DNA of 64,000 nucleotides from Incurvaria masculella (taxonomy: Eukaryota; Arthropoda; Insecta; Lepidoptera; Incurvariidae). A program made the translations under genes and the position numbers. The notes below the pieces were generated by a model. It had not been told where the DNA came from. It worked only from the letters and a program-made list of their open reading frames with translations, and searched no databases. The stretch lies in the NCBI GenBank assembly GCA_946894095.1, contig OX335651.1:580501-644500 (forward strand), read 5' to 3'. Positions 60,415 to 64,000 of the stretch are shown piece after piece. Numbering within the stretch: position 1 is the first letter of the stretch; every line of letters starts with the position of its first letter.

Positions 60415-60880
60415 TGTTAGATTAGTACTAAGCCAAGCGCGGTATTTTGAACTTTCAACGGGTGATACGAAAACCATGCCGGCCGGCCAGGTGCTCCTTC
60501 ACCCCATGTTTGAACGACCCCGGGGGACTTTGGGGGAAATATATCGGTATGGAGTCGATTCCATAGATTACCGACCCTATAGAAAAAATATATAGAGGAT
60601 CGGTGGGTTCTTATTTTGGGAATGTAGACAGTGAATGGGTGCATACCCTGCCTGTTCCGCGTTGTGCGGTGGTAGAAATGGGACGGAGGGACAGCGTTGT
60701 GCAGCTCCGAAGGGCACTCTCCATGATAAAGACGATAGAATACATCGAGAGAACCTACATCCCTTCGGAGTTGAAGGGTCTCTAAATTTAGGGATACCTT
60801 GGGATCGTCGACAAGACGCACGGCCCGACGCTGTATCGAGTCCAGGGAGCCAAACAGATACTTAGCTGATAATTGTACCT
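60415..60880 (-). pseudogene. LINE ORF2 C-terminus (reverse), inside the Helitron
   Basis: Minus strand: RLVDDPKVSLNLETLQLRRD, VGSLDVFYRLYHGECPSELH, FYHRTTRNRQGMHPFTVYIP and KIRTHRSSIY. It is the best-preserved frame of this LINE's C-terminus (about 134 codons to the first break). Confidence 0.8.
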
Positions 60881-61229
60881 CCGTATAGCTCGATTTATTT
60901 CCGCAATTTTAGGGCTACTAAGCATCACGCTAAATTACCAGAGAGGGGACCAGTAGTATGAAATGCTTATAACATGAGAACCAATTACCCAATTGAGATG
61001 AGGTTTGTATCTGAGTCTAGCCGTATAGGCATCACGCTAACTTACCAGAGGAGTGAGAAGAGAGGGTTACATATTTATAACAAAACAATAAGTGGACTGC
61101 TCCTGCATGTGAAATTTGGCAGAGTACATCACTCTAGATCACGAGAGGGGTGACTGTTGCGATTAAAGGCTCATAACTTACGAACTACTCACTCGATTAA
61201 TATGTGGATTGCATCTACGTACAGGACCT

Positions 61230-61440
61230 ATGGGCGCGGTCGGGGTTTGGATGGGTGGCCGTTTTCGATGTTAATGCTGGTTGTGGTACGGATTCCACGT
61301 AAAAAATAGCTCCCCTTTCTTACTACCTAGGTTGTAGGGTGAATCCCGCTCGAGTTGTTACGTACCATCGCACTGAATGATGGATGGTCGAACCGGCAAT
61401 AAAAAATGTCCATGTTTTCCGTCCATGGTAATGTGTAGTA
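61230..61440 (+). mobile_element. 5S-type SINE fragment, inside the Helitron
   Basis: GGGTTTGGATGGGTGGCCGT, GTGGTACGGATTCCACGT, AATGATGGATGGTCGAACCG and CCATGTTTTCCGTCCATGG: the C-box part and first half of the body, tail missing. Confidence 0.7.
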
Positions 61441-62095
61441 GTGCCAGTGCAGGATCGCCCCAGTAATTGGCCCCAATATTTTGCAATATATTCAAGTACA
61501 TTTCTTCCACTGAATTTATAAATGGCAGTATTTGGATGTTTTCTTATTCAATCATGCCACATCGGCTCAACGGATTTTGATCCAGTTTTTTTTTGTTAGA
61601 TACATTGTTTAATCTTCTGTTAGTAAAGTAGTTCAACTAGCTTTTTGGGCCAGCCCTTTGGATTTCAGCCCGATATCAGTCCAAAACGACATTGACCCGA
61701 GCGGAGCCGGGTACCTCAGCTAGTACCACATAACTACCGTTATGATATTAGCCCAATACACCACATTCCCGAAGTAATTAGGTGCCATGCCAGGACCTTC
61801 CCTTTATGAGCACGGCTACATTGAACTGGATGGAAAACACGGACAATTTTTTATTGCCGCTTCGACCATCTTTTCATCCAATGCGATGGTACCAACCCGG
61901 GCGGGCTTAAACCCTACCTAGGTGGTAGGGTTTAAGCCCGCCCGGGATAGGGGGTAGGGGGTAGGCGCCGGGGGTAGGGGAAGGGGACCTACAGTTTTAC
62001 ATGGATTCCGAACCATGGAGCAGCTCGCATTCGTGACGAAATGCACTTATCGAACTCGGAAAGAGAAAGACAGTGGTGCATGTCGGTATTGAGCC

Positions 62096-62452
62096 CAGAG
62101 CCGGTAGTCTAAGTTGTCACCTAAATTGGCGTTACGGCAAACCGATCGACTGGCGTTTTCAAATGTATGGAGAAATTGATGAGCGCGCGCAGCGGGCGTT
62201 AAGCGAACTAACATTTGCGAGTCCGAGCTTGATTTGACAGCTTACTCAACGTTGCCGTAAATACGTCGACGTTGCCGTTTACGTCCACTCCGCGTTTTCA
62301 CACAAATCGGAAGTCCGCGTTTGACTTTGACAGCTTGAAGGAGTAAAACCACAAAATATCTAGTAAAAACTTGTATGGAGTTTGGAGAAAACGCCAGTCG
62401 ATCGGTTTGCCGTAAACGCCAATTTCGGTGAGAACTCAGACTGCCCACTCTG
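62096..62452. mobile_element. CAGAG-type MITE inside a SINE head
   Basis: 357 bp, left CAGAGCCGGTAGTCTAAGTT, right AACTCAGACTGCCCACTCTG, with GCC at 62093-62095 and 62453-62455. The arms are long: TTACGGCAAACCGATCGACT near the left end is mirrored near the right. The exact border is slightly ambiguous because the SINE itself reads CCCAGAGCC-like there in some copies. Confidence 0.8.
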
Positions 62453-62512
62453 GCCTCTGGAACGCTAGGCCAGTCCCCGCGCCACTAGGCTACGAGCCGC
62501 TCAAAAAGGTGT

Positions 62513-63009
62513 AAGCATAAACATCCACAGACCTAGAAAACACTAGGGTTTCAGAGAAACAAAAATCTTAAGTAACTAAATAGAACTGAATCGCCATTTC
62601 AACCTTAAAAATATTGACACAGCAAACATTTCACACCGCATAAGTATACATACATACATCTATGTGCAAATACCATAAAGTGACAATGTTTTACTAAGTT
62701 GATAACACTGACAAGGCAGCATTGACACCACACTAAAATTACTTTGCATCCTATCTTGATCTTTATGTGCCTGCAAGGCACAAACAAGCAGACATTATAA
62801 TCAATGTACATAAGTTACATGACCATGAAAGGTGCTTTGTTATAACGGTTACTTTACTTCAGTGTTTTTAGGTGTTTGTCAAGCCTGTTGTTGCATTAAT
62901 CATAAAATTACATTCAACTGGGTTCTTTTAATATAATGAAAGTAGTTCGCCGAGAATGGTTATCAAATCCAATTCAGAGGCAGCGAGATAGCCTCTATAT
63001 TTGCGTGAC
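62513..63009. other. Unassigned AT-rich sequence
   Basis: No feature recognised. Confidence 0.3.
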
Positions 63010-63300
63010 AAAAAAAACCGGCCAAGTGCGAGTCGGACTCGCACACGAAGGGTTCCGTACCATCGTACAAGTTTTAACACAAAAAATCACGTTTTTTGTA
63101 TTTTATTATTTTACCTATTTGTTGTTATAGCGGCAAAATAAATACACACTCTGTGAAAATTTCAGCTGCCTACTTATTACGGTTCATGAGACACAGCCCT
63201 GTGACGGACGGACGGACGGACGGACGGACGAACGGACGGACAGCAGAGGCTTAGTAATAGGGTTCCGTTTTCACCCTTTGCGTACGGAATCCTAAAAAAT
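63010..63300 (+). repeat. CCGTACC/(GACG)n repeat
   Basis: AAACCGGCCAAGTGCGAGTC, GGGTTCCGTACCATCGTAC, a (GACG)n run near 63205-63240 with one GAACG variant, and TGCGTACGGAATCCTAAAAA. It lacks the TATGGGGSCCCC segment. Confidence 0.9.
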
Positions 63301-63618
63301 GTATGTTCAACAAAGAGTCCATAATGCTGAACGCAATGCGCAACGAATATGAGAGATCATGCTGCATCAAAATGGGTGTGTAAGAAAGATAAGACTTTTA
63401 GCATTGTGTTCCGTTCATGCTCATTGTAAAGATAATGATATGTATACATACCTACATGGATCTCTCTTTTTAAGGTAAATAAAAAACCGAGACAAGGCAC
63501 AGGTGGTGATTTCTGTCGAGAGGATATCCAACAATAGCGTTCGCGATCAGAACACTTATTCAAACTGAAATCAATCTGCCCATTTCTAACAAAACCTTTG
63601 ACTGCGAACAAGGAGGAT
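63301..63618. other. Unassigned sequence
   Basis: No feature recognised. Confidence 0.3.
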
Positions 63619-63622
63619 TTAA

Positions 63623-64000
63623 GGTGGGCCATCCCGCTCAACTCCCCATACAAACGGGGACAGAAGATCACGCCCATATTTCTTGTAAAAGATCCCAATT
63701 TTTTCTCAAAATAGCTTTATTTGATCGAACTAGATTTAGATTGGCATTGTAAAAAAAGTTATAAGGTCCGAAAGTTCGAATTTTTCGCGCGTTTTATACA
63801 ATAACTTTGGAGGTGGACTACGCAATGATAAACATTACGTAATCCACCTCATCTTAAAAAGATTAATCAAGATTTATAATCTATTTGGTTTTTGTTAGAT
63901 TTCTGACCACAGTGGTCGTGGTTTACTTTAGCTAAAAGTCATTTTGGAATTAAAATTTTCGTAATTCTTACCAAATCATACACTATGCACATTTTCTTTT
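63623..64000 (-). mobile_element. TTAA-flanked MITE (reverse), runs off the window
   Basis: TTAA at 63619-63622, then GGTGGGCCATCCCGCTCAAC, AGAAGATCACGCCC and CGAACTAGATTTAGATTGGC (with a small deletion). A local duplication reverses CACCTC...CATTACGTAATCCACCTC near 63809-63850. The other terminus is beyond 64000. Confidence 0.85.

Larger units (their letters stand above)
59517..61723 (+). mobile_element. Non-autonomous Helitron (2207 bp)
   Basis: Starts TCTATATCTATACTAATA with AATAAAGCTGAAGAGTTTGT behind it, and ends ...GAGCCGGGTACCTCAGCTAG. The flanks are A (59516) and T (61724), as for rolling-circle elements that insert between A and T without duplication; the split SINE proves the empty site GGCTAATACCAC. 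A short hairpin (ACCCG...CGGGT, about 61695-61712) stands 7 nt before the CTAG end. No Rep/helicase ORF. The interior holds the LINE tail repeat, a reversed LINE end and a SINE fragment. Confidence 0.9.
59484..62512 (-). mobile_element. tRNA-headed SINE split by a Helitron and a MITE
   Basis: The head is at 62453-62512 (GAGCGGCTCGTAGCCTAGTG on the minus strand), the linker and body at 61724-62095, and the tail at 59484-59516 ending in poly-A. Removing 59517-61723 and 62096-62452 restores a SINE collinear with 42149-42530. The body also contains a local 23-bp inverted duplication at 61896-61946. Confidence 0.88.

Overview
The window looks like repeat-choked non-coding DNA from a moth or butterfly nuclear genome. 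Several repeats are, from memory, typical of Lepidoptera: a roughly 310-bp repeat that reads GGTTCCGTACC at one end and carries a (GACG)n microsatellite, a repeat starting AACCGACTTC, a Helitron whose 5' end reads TCTATATCTATACTAATA, and an R4/Dong-like retrotransposon lying against a TAA microsatellite. No bacterial features, operons, CRISPR arrays or rRNA genes are visible. The only host gene trace I can support is one 67-nt internal exon on the minus strand (3575-3641) that reads as the middle of a PDZ domain between good splice sites. The window may therefore lie largely inside introns of that gene.

Left part (1-12 kb): a SINE with a 5S-rRNA-like head; an intact mariner (1476-2760) nested in the CCGTACC repeat; the PDZ exon; a non-LTR retrotransposon (about 4.15-7.57 kb) with an ORF1 tail and a complete-looking endonuclease-RT ORF2 joined by an ATGA overlap; and the first of nine copies of a roughly 540-bp MITE flanked by TTAA. 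Middle (12-26 kb): more SINE, MITE and CCGTACC copies, a near-perfect 89-bp-stem hairpin, an intact 1190-codon R4/Dong-type element (16.6-20.4 kb), an RTE copy with a 5' inversion, and a short tandem array of MITE heads.

Centre (26.8-39.8 kb): the most unusual structure. A 2005-bp unit (P) occurs twice in tandem. The first copy is split by an 8950-bp element (28583-37532) bounded by about 580-bp inverted arms that contain three 140-bp modules. The second, unsplit P copy is an empty-site control showing a 3-bp TGG target duplication. Between the arms lie a degenerate LINE, a Penelope-like RT fragment, two opposed RTE fragments, an intact 5'-truncated LINE ORF2 and another inverted repeat; no transposase is recognisable.

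Right part (40-64 kb): more MITEs, SINEs and CCGTACC repeats, two further fold-back elements, and a stack at 59.3-62.5 kb in which a tRNA-headed SINE sits in a LINE fragment and is itself split by a 2.2-kb non-autonomous Helitron (exact A^T insertion) and by a 357-bp MITE. The two SINE types (5S-like and tRNA-like heads) share the same body and tail. Clade names come from motif recognition; no database search was possible.
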